Source of the DNA: Chryseobacterium indologenes
GTDB taxonomy: Bacteria > Bacteroidota > Bacteroidia > Flavobacteriales > Weeksellaceae
Assembly: GCF_018362995.1 (NCBI RefSeq)
Contig: NZ_CP074372.1
Location: 1,426,001-1,490,000, forward strand
DNA length: 64,000 nucleotides
Direction: 5' to 3'
How positions within the stretch are numbered: the first letter of the stretch is position 1; each line of letters starts with the position of its first letter. The translations under genes and the position numbers were made by a program. The notes beneath the pieces are model-generated. The model made no database searches. It was not told the origin of the DNA and saw only the letters and a list, made by a program, of their open reading frames with translations. This document shows positions 16,909-26,900 of this stretch, piece by piece.

Positions 16909-17301
16909 ATGAAAAAAATACTATTAATTCTATTCTGTAGTCTTTATTGTTTTATCTATTCACAAGAAACCCCAAAGTATGTTTATGCAGAAATTGTTGG
17001 AACCTCTAAATTTTTGAGTAAAAAAGTAACTGTAGAAATCGATTACGGTCAGGCAACAAGCTTTTGGGAAAGCAATAGAATGAAAAATCAAGATGGATCT
17101 AATAAAGAATTCAACTCTATGGTTGATGCTATGAATTATATGGGATCTTTGGGATGGGATTTTGAGCAAGCATATGTGGTAACAATCGGCCAGCAAAATG
17201 TCTACCATTGGCTAATGAGAAAAGAGTATGCTGAGCTTGATGCCGATATTAAAGAAGAGTTAAAAAAATCTTTTCCTACAAAACGTGACCTAAAAAATTA
17301 A
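16909..17301 (+). CDS. Small secreted protein of unknown function
   Basis: A 130-residue protein with a Sec signal (MKKILLILFCSLYCFIYSQ). The mature part has YVYAEIVGTSKFLSKKVTVEIDYGQ and a central GSLGWDFEQAYVV segment, a pattern seen in small Bacteroidota secreted proteins. No Cys occurs in the mature protein. I recognise no enzyme motif. It is preceded by a short palindrome and is apparently monocistronic. Confidence 0.65.
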   Translation: MKKILLILFCSLYCFIYSQETPKYVYAEIVGTSKFLSKKVTVEIDYGQATSFWESNRMKNQDGSNKEFNSMVDAMNYMGSLGWDFEQAYVVTIGQQNVYHWLMRKEYAELDADIKEELKKSFPTKRDLKN

Positions 17302-17487
17302 GTTTGAAATAATCGCTAACAAGCACCAAAATACAATAACGAAAAGCCTCTCAAAGAGAATGCTAAAACCAAGATCGTTTTATTTGTGTCCAGGATGTCG
17401 GCTGAAAAGCTAACTTAAATCATGAAAACAAAAGGATTTTAATACATTTTTTTTGTTATTTTTACTCATTATAAATAAAAATAAGAT

Positions 17488-17973
17488 ATGAGAAAAGTTA
17501 TATTCTCGGGAATAGCGGTTATTGGAGGTTTCCTAACAACAAGTGCACAGTGTAAACCGGTAGCAACCCTTGCAGAAAATTTTGACAGCTGGAAAGATAT
17601 TAATAAATGCTGGACTGCCCAGCCAGGAAAAGCCATGTTGTATGCGAGTGATAAAAGAGTTATTTTTTACTCAATGAACAACCCGGGAGAAAATATGTAT
17701 CTGGTAACTCCGGAAATAAAAGCCGGAACCTATACCCTTTCTGTTGATCTTTCAGATAACGGAGGGGAAACAACATTAGAACTTTTCTCAATAAACAGTC
17801 CTTCTGATGCAAAATCTTATGTTTCCATCACTAAGCCCTCAAAGATAACAGGAGATAAAAAAACATATACCATTTCTTTGAAAAAAGACTCACACCTGGG
17901 GCTGAAAGTTCTACTGAATGGGGTACATCAGGCTGTTTATATGGATAATCTATCTTTAACTCCAAAGAAATAA
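17488..17973 (+). CDS. Secreted beta-sandwich protein of unknown function
   Basis: A 161-residue protein with a signal peptide ending at SAQ (residue 20). The mature region (ENFDSWKDINKCWTAQPG, then YLVTPEIKAGTYTLSVDLSD and VYMDNLSLTPKK) has the jelly-roll pattern of carbohydrate-binding or CHU_C-like modules common in flavobacterial secreted proteins. No secretion-system sorting tail or catalytic motif was seen. It probably stands alone between two intergenic stretches. Confidence 0.65.
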   Translation: MRKVIFSGIAVIGGFLTTSAQCKPVATLAENFDSWKDINKCWTAQPGKAMLYASDKRVIFYSMNNPGENMYLVTPEIKAGTYTLSVDLSDNGGETTLELFSINSPSDAKSYVSITKPSKITGDKKTYTISLKKDSHLGLKVLLNGVHQAVYMDNLSLTPKK

Positions 17974-18059
17974 ACCGGTATTATCACGAATTATTTAACT
18001 TTTGTTTCCGCTCTACAAAATCTTCAGATTTAAATTAGAATACAAAGGTTAGATGAACA

Positions 18060-18100
18060 AAAAAAGAAGCTGCCTCCAACATTTGACAATAGGAGGCAGC
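18060..18100 (-). terminator. Terminator downstream of terpene synthase unit
   Basis: GCTGCCTCC (18069-18077) pairs with GGAGGCAGC (18092-18100). On the minus strand the stem is followed by TTC and a T-run. It lies after the candidate small ORF, so the terpene synthase transcript probably includes that ORF. Confidence 0.7.
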
Positions 18101-18185
18101 CTCTAAAAGTGATTGCTGAAGTAAATTCAAACGCGTTACTAAACACAGATGAACAGAATTGGTGTAATTTGTTCCTTAATGAAGG

Positions 18186-18290
18186 TTATTGCGTAATTAT
18201 TCCGTATTCTGGTTTAGGAAATTCACCTGGAGTTTTTGTATCTGGTGGAATTGCCTTATGATACCATGCTGCCAATCCTGAGATAATCAT
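18186..18290 (-). CDS. Candidate 34-residue small protein after terpene synthase
   Basis: The ORF begins MIISGLAAWYHKAIPPDTKT and ends GIITQ. It lies 74 bases after the terpene synthase stop and before the terminator of the same strand. A hydrophobic N-terminus and Pro/Lys-rich tail suggest a small membrane-associated peptide. The open frame extends upstream without ATG, so the start is uncertain. It may be non-coding. Confidence 0.3.
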   Translation of the reverse strand: MIISGLAAWYHKAIPPDTKTPGEFPKPEYGIITQ

Positions 18291-18364
18291 GGGCAGGGAT
18301 ATTGTAAAACAGGAACTTCTTGTTTCATCTTTAAAATTTAAAAGTTATTTTAAATTAATATTAT

Positions 18365-19366
18365 TTACAGACTTTTATTTGCTGCATGATCTTCAGGCCA
18401 GGCAAAACCGACTCCTCCATGCTTATATCTGTTTGTTTCCAGATAAAAAGTGTTAACTCCCTGCAGCCCAACACCGGCATAATAAACAAACTTGTCAACG
18501 TGTTCCTGATATTCACCGAATTCCCGATATTCTTTATGCAAGCCATTCAGACTGGCAAGTTCTTCATTATGAATACGCAAAGCCTCTGCACAAGCATCTT
18601 CCAAAGAAAGATGATACTCCTGCTGCAATACAAAAACCAGATTAAAGACCTCTGTTCCTTTCGCCATTTCTTTTGGCAGGGAGTGAAGATCATTTTGCCA
18701 GGCAACTACCAGAGTCATATGGGAAATCATTTTTTGTACTACTATATGCTCAAATATGTGTTCCGGCAGGACAAGCCCTGATTCAATCTCACCAAAGATC
18801 AGATAAGGACGCATCAGAACAGAATATTCTCTAATGGTTTTGTAAAGATTCAGTGATGGTGGGCGATGGGCTATTTTGTATGGATACTCCAATTCTATTC
18901 CGTATCTGAAAGATTGATAAAAATAGTAAACAAACCGTTCAAACCATAAATCTGGCATCAAAGCACGAAATTCATCCCGGATCATGGCCATATGATGATA
19001 GAGAGCATTTTCCTCTGGCATGGCGTGAGCGCCCCTGAGAATATCTGTACAGCGGATTCTTAGCTTCTGGATCTCTTCAAGGGACGAATGCTCCACCTGG
19101 TCATCGAGAGCAACATATTGAAGCATGAATCTATTGCATGGAATAGCCTGCTCATAAGTTAAGTGCGGCCACATACGTGCTGTACACATATGAAGTTCCA
19201 TTTTTTTATAAATTTTCCGTTGTTTTTCTGTCAGAAAAGTATAATCATTATCAATCCAGCCATCCATATCTTTCCCCATTTGTTCGGCATGTGGATTTAT
19301 AAGATCGGGCCATGGGTAACATCCCCGTGGTAAGTAATCTGCACTATTAAATTGTTCTGGTGTCAT
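18365..19366 (-). CDS. Class I terpene synthase 1
   Basis: A 333-residue class I terpene cyclase of the bacterial pentalenene/geosmin-synthase type, which ionises a prenyl diphosphate and cyclises it. The Mg-binding aspartate motif is D88-D89-Q-V-E92; the NSE triad is N225-D-L-H-S229-L-P-K-E233; the pyrophosphate-sensor Arg is R179, exactly 46 residues before N225; and the C-terminal RY pair is R313-Y314. All catalytic elements are intact, so it should be active. Substrate (farnesyl or geranylgeranyl diphosphate) and product cannot be read from sequence. A paralogue lies 76 bases upstream. No P450 or prenyltransferase is adjacent. Confidence 0.93.
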   Translation of the reverse strand: MTPEQFNSADYLPRGCYPWPDLINPHAEQMGKDMDGWIDNDYTFLTEKQRKIYKKMELHMCTARMWPHLTYEQAIPCNRFMLQYVALDDQVEHSSLEEIQKLRIRCTDILRGAHAMPEENALYHHMAMIRDEFRALMPDLWFERFVYYFYQSFRYGIELEYPYKIAHRPPSLNLYKTIREYSVLMRPYLIFGEIESGLVLPEHIFEHIVVQKMISHMTLVVAWQNDLHSLPKEMAKGTEVFNLVFVLQQEYHLSLEDACAEALRIHNEELASLNGLHKEYREFGEYQEHVDKFVYYAGVGLQGVNTFYLETNRYKHGGVGFAWPEDHAANKSL

Positions 19367-19442
19367 TTTATCTGTATTTTAAAATTATTGTACTTAAATA
19401 AACATCATCTGTTTAATGAAATGTCATAGTACTTGTTCAATT

Positions 19443-20465
19443 TTATTGAAATTGGTTGTGTCCCAATGTTTCTTTTAATTCAGAAACACTTGGAAAGTCT
19501 GTTTTGTTATAACGGTCAAGCTTAGTGGATATATTTTTCCAGCCGCTCAGTACCATACTCATATAGTGTACCCAATTGACCACAGCCTCATGCCACACAC
19601 CAAAGTCAGGAAGTGAGGACTGGAGGGTTACAAATTCTTTCAGATCTTCATTATGGAGGCGCAGATCTTCCAGGCAGGCTTCCTCTAGTGAGACCCTGCG
19701 CTCATTCTGGATAACCTTCACAATGTTATAATAGATACTATCCGTAGCTTCATCTTTTACGACTGACTGAACTTCATTGAAAAAAGTTACCAGATGACAG
19801 GCAAGTGCCTGAAGACGACGGATCACCGGATGGTCATGAATTTCCGGAGGCAGCGTAATACCGGTTTCAACCTCAGTAAGCTGCAGGAAAGGATACAGGC
19901 AGATTGAATCTTCCCTTAAGACAATGCACTCCTCTGTTGTAGGGAATATCTTATTCTTTTTGTATTCCTGTTCTTTTTTAAGGCCGTTAAAATATCTGCT
20001 GATCATCCGTGTGAAACGATGCATTGATTCCTCAGGGATAAACTGAAGCAATTCCTGTCTTAATGAGCCCAGCATAGAAGCCAAAGGTATCGTAGACTGA
20101 GAAGCAGAGATTCCACCATTCAATATAGCAATTGATTGAGCATGCACATCATCAATATCATCAGGCTTACTTTCTTCATACAGATCATCATTGTAGAGTG
20201 TCCAAAGCATCAGCCTGCAGATAGGCCGGAAACGTTCAGCAGAAGCAGTAGGAAACCATTGAGCAGCAATGTGGGCCGTTTTGGTTTTTTTGTACTTTTT
20301 ACGCAGATCAGGATTATTCTGATACAGCCACATATATTCCCCATCAATCCATTGATTTTCGGTGATGTCCTGCAACTGATCTGCATGAGGATTCTTTAAG
20401 GTTGGGAACGGATACCTGAACTTCGTACGAAGAAGCTCAAGAGGGTTAAAATTTTCATTACTCAT
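19443..20465 (-). CDS. Class I terpene synthase 2, variant NSE triad
   Basis: A 340-residue paralogue of the downstream terpene synthase, alignable through NPHADQL, the metal motif D93-D94-L-Y-E97, sensor Arg R184 and the C-terminal R318-Y319. The NSE triad reads N230-E-V-Q-S234-V-V-K-D238-E239: the third metal ligand is Asp in place of Glu, with a Glu next to it. The Arg-to-NSE distance of 46 residues is conserved. It is likely still active, but metal geometry may differ. Both genes probably form one transcript. Product unknown. Confidence 0.9.
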   Translation of the reverse strand: MSNENFNPLELLRTKFRYPFPTLKNPHADQLQDITENQWIDGEYMWLYQNNPDLRKKYKKTKTAHIAAQWFPTASAERFRPICRLMLWTLYNDDLYEESKPDDIDDVHAQSIAILNGGISASQSTIPLASMLGSLRQELLQFIPEESMHRFTRMISRYFNGLKKEQEYKKNKIFPTTEECIVLREDSICLYPFLQLTEVETGITLPPEIHDHPVIRRLQALACHLVTFFNEVQSVVKDEATDSIYYNIVKVIQNERRVSLEEACLEDLRLHNEDLKEFVTLQSSLPDFGVWHEAVVNWVHYMSMVLSGWKNISTKLDRYNKTDFPSVSELKETLGHNQFQ

Positions 20466-20821
20466 GATTGTATGTTTTAATGGTTTTTACCTTTTACAGT
20501 ATAATAGTTTTATTAAAATATATGGTACTTCATAAAGAAAGCAACCCTACTTTAAAAACATATCATACTAAATCCCAATAAGATACATTCATGAACAAGG
20601 AAATAAATGTACAAATTAATTTTATTAAATCATATAGAATTTTACCAGATGGCTTAACAAATCATAACCAATTGAAAATCAATAAAATAAAAACAAATTC
20701 CAATGATAACTCAAATTCATAATACAGATTACCAGACATTTAACGTTAAAAAAAATGAAGATTGTTGATCCGTTTTATCTACAATAATGAAATTACTCAT
20801 CACCTTTTATAGTGTAAACAA
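20466..20821. other. Intergenic region upstream of terpene synthases
   Basis: About 355 very AT-rich bases, which must hold the terpene synthase promoter (minus). No TAnnTTTG box with good spacing was found. A 43-codon plus-strand ORF (20591-20722) has Asn/Lys/Ile-rich low-complexity content and looks random. No repeat or RNA seen. Confidence 0.45.
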
Positions 20822-21292
20822 CTAAATAGCAGGGCTATCAATCAAATTGCTTTTATATTTCCTGATCTTCGTCTCATCAATCAGCATTTTAATATCTTCA
20901 GGAAAATTTTTTGCGATAGCCCTACCATAAATCAAATACCAGAAAGGAGATAAAATACCATGCATAGAAAGGGTAACAATAATTTCCACATCATCTTCCA
21001 GTTTTACATGATAATAAGAAATAAACAAATTGCTTAATGGAAATACCAGCAGATAAACCATTTTTTTCCCCATGTCATCTTTGTTAAAAACAACCATACC
21101 AGATTGTGGAAGTATTTTGCTTCTGTTCTTCATGTTAATTCCATTTCCGGAGGAAAAGCAACCATCTTTTGAGGAATATTCTATATTGAAATCCCAATGA
21201 TCCCACTTCCCTATTTCCATGATAAGCTGCCACATGTCATCAAGGGAAATTTTATTGGAAAATGATGAATACACGTTATCATCCATTTGCAT
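20822..21292 (-). CDS. SRPBCC/START-like protein
   Basis: A 156-residue protein that looks like an SRPBCC (polyketide cyclase/START-like) fold: it opens with SFSNKISLDDMWQLIMEIGKWDHWD, a typical first strand and helix, and ends with a long C-terminal helix (AIAKNFPEDIKMLIDE). Such proteins bind hydrophobic ligands in a deep cavity. It has no signal peptide. It starts 10 bases after the NDH-2 gene and is the last gene of the efflux operon. Ligand unknown. Confidence 0.65.
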   Translation of the reverse strand: MQMDDNVYSSFSNKISLDDMWQLIMEIGKWDHWDFNIEYSSKDGCFSSGNGINMKNRSKILPQSGMVVFNKDDMGKKMVYLLVFPLSNLFISYYHVKLEDDVEIIVTLSMHGILSPFWYLIYGRAIAKNFPEDIKMLIDETKIRKYKSNLIDSPAI

Positions 21293-21302
21293 TGATTTTT
21301 GT

Positions 21303-22607
21303 TTAAAATATAATTTCTGCCTGCCGCGAACTTATTTTTCGGGATGGCCGGATAATAAGCCTCAGCGGCTGATCTTTTGTAAAATAGGCTACACTCCAGT
21401 TGTAAAAGGTCTTAAGACGGTTTCTGTAATTGATGAGTGACATCAGATGCACAAATATCCATAAGAACCATGCGGTAAATCCTTTAAAATGTCTGTCTGA
21501 AGGTAAATCTGCAACGGCTTTATTCCTTCCTATAATCGCCATTGATCCTTTATCATTGTAGGTGAAAGGAATTCCGGGTAATCCAAGAGTCATTCTTTTA
21601 AAATTTTCTCCAAGGTTTTTCGCTTGCTGTATAGCAGGCTGGGCCATTTGAGGATGCCCGCCAGGAAAGTTTTGATCCTGCTGATATAAACAGATATCAC
21701 CAATAGCATAAACTTCATTTAAACCCGTTACAGCATTCAGTTCATTTACCAAAAGTCTGTTTCCTCTTCCGTATGACGTTTTGGGAATTCCTTCGATTAT
21801 ACTTCCTTGTACTCCTGCTGCCCAGATCAGGTTCTTACTTGATATTGAAGTTCCGTCTTTTAATTTAACTTCTTCTCCGTCAAAATCTGTTATCTGTGCA
21901 TTTAACTTAATTTTTACGCCTAATTTTTCCAGCGATTGATAAGTATAGGTTTGGGATTTTTCACTCATAGGAGCAAGAAGTGATTTTCCGCCATCAACCA
22001 GATAAATGTCCTGAAGCTTTTCAAATTGCTTTAATTCCGGGTATTCTTTTTTAAACAAAAACTGCCTTACTTCTGCCAGCATTCCTGCAATTTCCACTCC
22101 TGTTGGTCCACCACCGGCAACCACTATGGATAACATTCTTTTTTGCTCTTCTTCATCTTTTAATTTTACTGCATTTTCCAATCTTTGAAGGATAATATTT
22201 CTCATATTAAGAGCATCATCTAAGGTTTTCATGGGGATTGCATTTTTTTCAATATTTTCCATTCCAAAATAATTGACCACGGTTCCAGTAGCAAAAACCA
22301 GATAGTCATAGCTAAGCTCACCATTGGATAAGAGAATCTTCTTTTCATCTGAAATCAATTCCCGGAATTCTCCCATCCAGAAACTAAAGTTATGGTATAC
22401 GCTAAACAGTTTTCTAAAAGGAAAGCTTATACTGGAAGGCTCCAGAACCGAAGTGGCAACCTGATAAATCAAAGGAGGGAAGAAGTTATAATTATTCTTA
22501 TCCACCAGTGTTATATGATAATCGGGATGATTGGCAAGAGATCTGATGAGATTGATCCCTGCAAATCCACCACCAATGATTACGATATGTTTACTTCTTT
22601 TCGTCAT
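21303..22607 (-). CDS. NAD(P)/FAD oxidoreductase, type II NADH dehydrogenase-like
   Basis: A 434-residue flavoprotein with two dinucleotide-binding motifs: FAD site IVIIGGGFAGINL at residues 8-20 and NAD site IVVAGGGPTGVEIAG near 160. The motif YAIGDICLY near residue 290 binds the flavin. A C-terminal amphipathic/hydrophobic segment (AWFLWIFVHLMSLINYRNRL) suits membrane attachment as in NDH-2, which passes electrons from NADH to quinone without pumping protons. It lies 17 bases downstream of the TolC-like gene, an unusual addition to an efflux operon. The assignment as NDH-2 rather than another pyridine nucleotide-disulfide oxidoreductase is probable. Confidence 0.87.
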   Translation of the reverse strand: MTKRSKHIVIIGGGFAGINLIRSLANHPDYHITLVDKNNYNFFPPLIYQVATSVLEPSSISFPFRKLFSVYHNFSFWMGEFRELISDEKKILLSNGELSYDYLVFATGTVVNYFGMENIEKNAIPMKTLDDALNMRNIILQRLENAVKLKDEEEQKRMLSIVVAGGGPTGVEIAGMLAEVRQFLFKKEYPELKQFEKLQDIYLVDGGKSLLAPMSEKSQTYTYQSLEKLGVKIKLNAQITDFDGEEVKLKDGTSISSKNLIWAAGVQGSIIEGIPKTSYGRGNRLLVNELNAVTGLNEVYAIGDICLYQQDQNFPGGHPQMAQPAIQQAKNLGENFKRMTLGLPGIPFTYNDKGSMAIIGRNKAVADLPSDRHFKGFTAWFLWIFVHLMSLINYRNRLKTFYNWSVAYFTKDQPLRLIIRPSRKISSRQAEIIF

Positions 22608-22624
22608 GTAAAATTTCTTTTCAA

Positions 22625-23896
22625 TTAATACTCTCCTATTGCTTTTTTATAAGCGGCTTCATTGATCCTGTATTCTGTCTGTGCATCAATAATATCAGTA
22701 TTCGCCTGCTGCCAGAGAACCTGAGCTTTTAAAACTTCTTCTCCGATAACCGTACCTGCATCAAAACGATCCTGATTCAGCCTTAGGTTTTCTTCTGCCT
22801 GTTTTTTTGATTTTTCTGCCAATTCAATTTTTTTCACAGATTGATTGAGGGACAACCATGCGCTTTGTGCCTCCAGTTCAAGCATTTCTTTGGTTTCTTC
22901 CAATTCGTTTTTCTGCGCCTGGGTTTTATAATATTGTTCTTTTACTTTCTGTTTTCTGGCTCCCCAGTCGTAGATAGGAACGTTTACAGAAAGAACTCCC
23001 ACAAAACCTTTTACATGATCTTTTCCGTTGACCGGGTTGGCATGTTTACCCAATCCGGCAAAACCATATCCTGAGAGCGCAACTGTCGGTTTACGGTCTC
23101 CTTCCAGTAGCTTTTCCTGAATCTCATTCACCGATACTGATTTTGATAAAATTGAGACTTCCGGTCTCTTTTCAATTGAATTTTTAATATCAGCCTGACC
23201 AACCAAACCAAAATTACCATCAAGGGTATTGTCTATATCAAAATCCGGGTCTGTACTTCCGATAAGCTGGGCAAGATTTAATTTAGCCAGCGTTAATCCG
23301 TCATTGGCCTTGGTAAGATTAAGCTCAGCTTCATTAAGCTGGACTTCCACCTTCAACAGATCGTTTTTATACGTAAGGCCGGCATCATATACATTTTTCA
23401 GGTCTTTTCTCAATGAGTTCAGCAGGCGGATGTATTCTTTTGCCAGCGCTACTTTATTTTTCACATTAATAATCTGCCAGTAAGCGGTTTCAGCCTTTAG
23501 CAATACCTCATCTTCCGTAAGGTTTTTCTGATCTTTCTGAATATCCACTAAAACAGATCTCAATGCATTTGCATTTTTAACTTTTCCACCTGCATACAAT
23601 ACCTGAGTAACCGATAATGAGGCATTTCCCATTACTTCAGGAAAAAAAGCAGTGAGAGGTTCTGTAAAATAAGTTCCCATAACACTTCCTTCCAGCGTAG
23701 GTTTATTGGCAGCCTCTGCAGCAGCTTTTGCAGCCAACGCTGATTCTATATTATTCTGTGCTTTTTTAAGCTTTTTATTGTTTTGAATAACTAAAGATTT
23801 GATTTCTTCTAATCTTAGTTTTCTTTCTTGTGCCTTTACTGCTATAATTTGTCCAGAAACTATCAGAAAGACGAGCAAGATTTTTTTTATATTCAT
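22625..23896 (-). CDS. TolC-family outer-membrane efflux protein
   Basis: A 423-residue outer-membrane factor. The start is set at the ATG at 23896, where a signal peptide begins (MNIKKILLVFLIVSGQIIAVKA). Two outer-membrane efflux repeats with long coiled-coil heptads are visible (IQNNKKLKKAQNNIESALAA and SKKQAEENLRLNQDRFDAGT, the latter being the family signature). It completes a tripartite pump with the RND permease and adaptor encoded just upstream in the same direction. Confidence 0.92.
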   Translation of the reverse strand: MNIKKILLVFLIVSGQIIAVKAQERKLRLEEIKSLVIQNNKKLKKAQNNIESALAAKAAAEAANKPTLEGSVMGTYFTEPLTAFFPEVMGNASLSVTQVLYAGGKVKNANALRSVLVDIQKDQKNLTEDEVLLKAETAYWQIINVKNKVALAKEYIRLLNSLRKDLKNVYDAGLTYKNDLLKVEVQLNEAELNLTKANDGLTLAKLNLAQLIGSTDPDFDIDNTLDGNFGLVGQADIKNSIEKRPEVSILSKSVSVNEIQEKLLEGDRKPTVALSGYGFAGLGKHANPVNGKDHVKGFVGVLSVNVPIYDWGARKQKVKEQYYKTQAQKNELEETKEMLELEAQSAWLSLNQSVKKIELAEKSKKQAEENLRLNQDRFDAGTVIGEEVLKAQVLWQQANTDIIDAQTEYRINEAAYKKAIGEY

Positions 23897-23999
23897 TGGT
23901 TTAAATTTAATTTTGAAAATCTGCCCCACACCTGTTGTATCCGGCTATTTTCCAACAGGAAATGAGGCAGACTGAAAATAAAAGGAATCTTTAAAGCAT

Positions 24000-26900
24000 T
24001 TAATGAGCCGGCTTTGGTTTATACAGAATTTCATCTTCTCCGGGCTGATCTTCCGGAGCTTCTTCTTCTACTAAGGGAGCCTTAAGCAGTTTATAATACA
24101 TGACCGGCACTACAAAAAGAGTCAGGATCATTGAGAATATCAATCCGAAGGCTAAAACACTTCCTAACGGTGCCCACATCGGAGATTTGCTGATAATCAT
24201 GGGTACCACTCCCACTGCTGCGGCTGCTGAAGTAAGGAAAATAGGACGCATTCTTCTTTTTGCGGCGGCAATAGCTGCTGCTTTGTGCCTGTATCCATGT
24301 TCCCTGATCAGTTCGTCAGCGTAGTCAACCAGAATGATTCCATTACGTACCACAATCCCTATCAGACTGATAATTCCCATAAATCCGGTCATTCCTAAAG
24401 GGTTTCCTGTAATGTATAATCCGAAGAAGGCTCCGAACAGACTCAAAAGGAATGTACATAAGATGATCAATGATTTCCCAAGACTTCTGAACTGGAATAA
24501 AAGGGTCAAAAAGATCAGTATCAGACTGACACTTAACGACAAGCCCATTCCCGGTGCATTTTCTTCACTTGATTCCGCATCTCCTCCGTATTGAAGGGTT
24601 GTTCCTTCCGGAAGCTGTAAGGCATCAATTTTGGGCTGTATATTTTTTAAGATTCTTGAAGGTTTTATTCCCATTTGAGCTTCTGAATAAACACTCAATA
24701 ACTTTAGCCCGTTTCTTCTGATCAAAAGACCTGTATGCCATTCCGGTTCCAGGGAAGCGACTTCTTTGATTGGGATTTTAGTTCCATAGACAGAGGTGAT
24801 GTGTAAATTCTGAACAGCATCCAGATCTCTTCTGCTGATAGAGTCATATCTTACAAAAATATCAACAGGTTTGTCTCCTTCCCACATGGTGGATACGGAA
24901 TATCCTTTCAATCCTGCTCCTAACGTCTGGGTAATCATTTGACTTGTGATCCCCAATCTATTGGCCTTTACATCGTCAATATTCAGTTTTACTCCCATAT
25001 AATCAGACTCATTACTCAACCTTACATAGTTCGTCCCTTCTGCCTCTTCAAGAATTTTCTTTACATGAAGAGCCGTTCTTTTCTGGTCAGCTTCATTATC
25101 ACTTATAATCCTTATGTCAATCGGAGCGCCTTCCTGAAAACTCAGTTGTTTTAATTTAACAGCTCCATCCGGTACGAAATTTTTGAGTTTTACCAGATAT
25201 TCTTTTACCATCTCATCGGCTTCTTTACTTCCGGAAGTCGTGATGAAAACCTGTGCAAAATATTTTTTGGGAGTTTCAGGAGCATATGACGTATGGAATC
25301 TTGGAGAACTCATTCCTACAAAGCTTGTCATATTAACAACCCTTTTATCTTTCTTCAGAAGTTCTTCCAGCTTCTTTACCTGTGCTTCTGTTTTATCCAG
25401 TGAAGAACCGTTAGGCATCCAGACCTCCATATTAAACTGATTTCTTTCACTGATTGGGAAAAACTCACTGTCTACCTTATTTCCTGCTAAAAAGAATGCC
25501 GAAAGAACAGATAAAACACCTATAGCCATCGTTACTTTAGGCCATTTGAATGCCTTCTCCACTCCTTTATCAAAGATGGTTTGAAGATGATCCAAAAGGC
25601 TTTTCTTTAAAGGCCTGTCACTCATTTTATGCTTCAATCCCTTTTTAATAAAAATATAGCATGTATAAGGAGTGAAAAGAAGGGCAATAAACATAGAGGT
25701 TAATAATGCAATTGCTACTGTCAAAGGCAGCGAAACCATAAAATCTTTGGCAATTCCTTCCATAAAGAAAGCCAATGGCGCAAAGGCGAAAATAATAGCC
25801 ATTGTTGCCGAGAAGATAGGAATAGAAAGCTGTTGCGCAGCCTGCCAGGCCGCAGTCCATGGCGTTACTCCTTCGTCAAGTTTTTCTATATAATTATCTA
25901 CCACTACAATGGCATTATCCACCACCATTCCAAGGACAATAATCAATGCAGCCAATGTTACCTGATGAAGCTCCAGGCCTACAATCTGCATGATCCCAAA
26001 TGTAATGATGATTGAAATGGGGGCGGCAGCAGAAGCCACCGCAGCAACCCTGAACGGCAGCAGAAGCATAACTACAAGAACCACAGAACCAATTGCCATC
26101 CCAAATTCCACCATAAAATGGCTGATGCTTTCTCCTACAACTTCCGGCTGATTAACAATGGTATTCATCTTAATATCAGGAGGAAAAGCTTTCTGTATTT
26201 CAGCAATCCTCTCATCAACCTCTTTCCCGAAAGCTACAATATTGTTGCCCGGCTTCATATCAATGGTTAAAACCATTGCATTTTCATCTCCTACTTTTAC
26301 AAATGACGATTTTTCTTCAAAACGTCTTTCTAATTCAGCAACATCTTTAAGACGTACTACAGCCCCAGCAGGAGTAGTATAAACAATCTGATTCCCTATT
26401 TCTGTTTCATTTTTATACCTGCTGTTGGTATAAACAGGAACAATATTGTTGGATCCCATTGAAAGTTCACCGGAATATCCTGTAACATTCTGTTGCTGCA
26501 GGGCTCTCATTAAGGTTGAAACATCAAAACCATACTGCTGAAGCTTCTGATCATTGATTTTAACATAGACCTGCTGTCTCTGTCCCCCGGACCTGTTAAT
26601 TTTGGAAACGGTTGGAATCACTTTTAATCCGTCTTCCAGCTTATCAATATATTTTTCTATTTCAGCATAAGATCTTTCTTTAGAAGATACCGAAACAATC
26701 ATGGCTGTTACATCAGCAAAGTTGCTATTGATAAAAGGCCCGATAACGCCTGCCGGCAATTTGGAGCGAAGGTTCGCATCCATATCCAGCTGCAGGGTAT
26801 GCCAGAATTTCTTACGGTCTTTGACTTCTGCAAAAATTTCTACTGTCAGAAAAACCTGACCTTCTTTAACTTCTGTTTTTACCTTCTTCTTTTTGATCTC

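Larger units (their letters stand above)
17974..18364. other. Intergenic region holding a terminator and a candidate small ORF
   Basis: About 390 bases between the secreted-protein gene (plus) and the terpene synthase (minus). It contains a minus-strand hairpin near 18060-18100 and a possible 34-codon ORF at 18186-18290; otherwise nothing is evident. Confidence 0.5.

Noticed and set aside
20591..20722. 43-codon ORF upstream of terpene synthases
   Set aside because: Low-complexity Asn/Lys/Ile composition expected of random AT-rich DNA and no hydrophobic or domain pattern.
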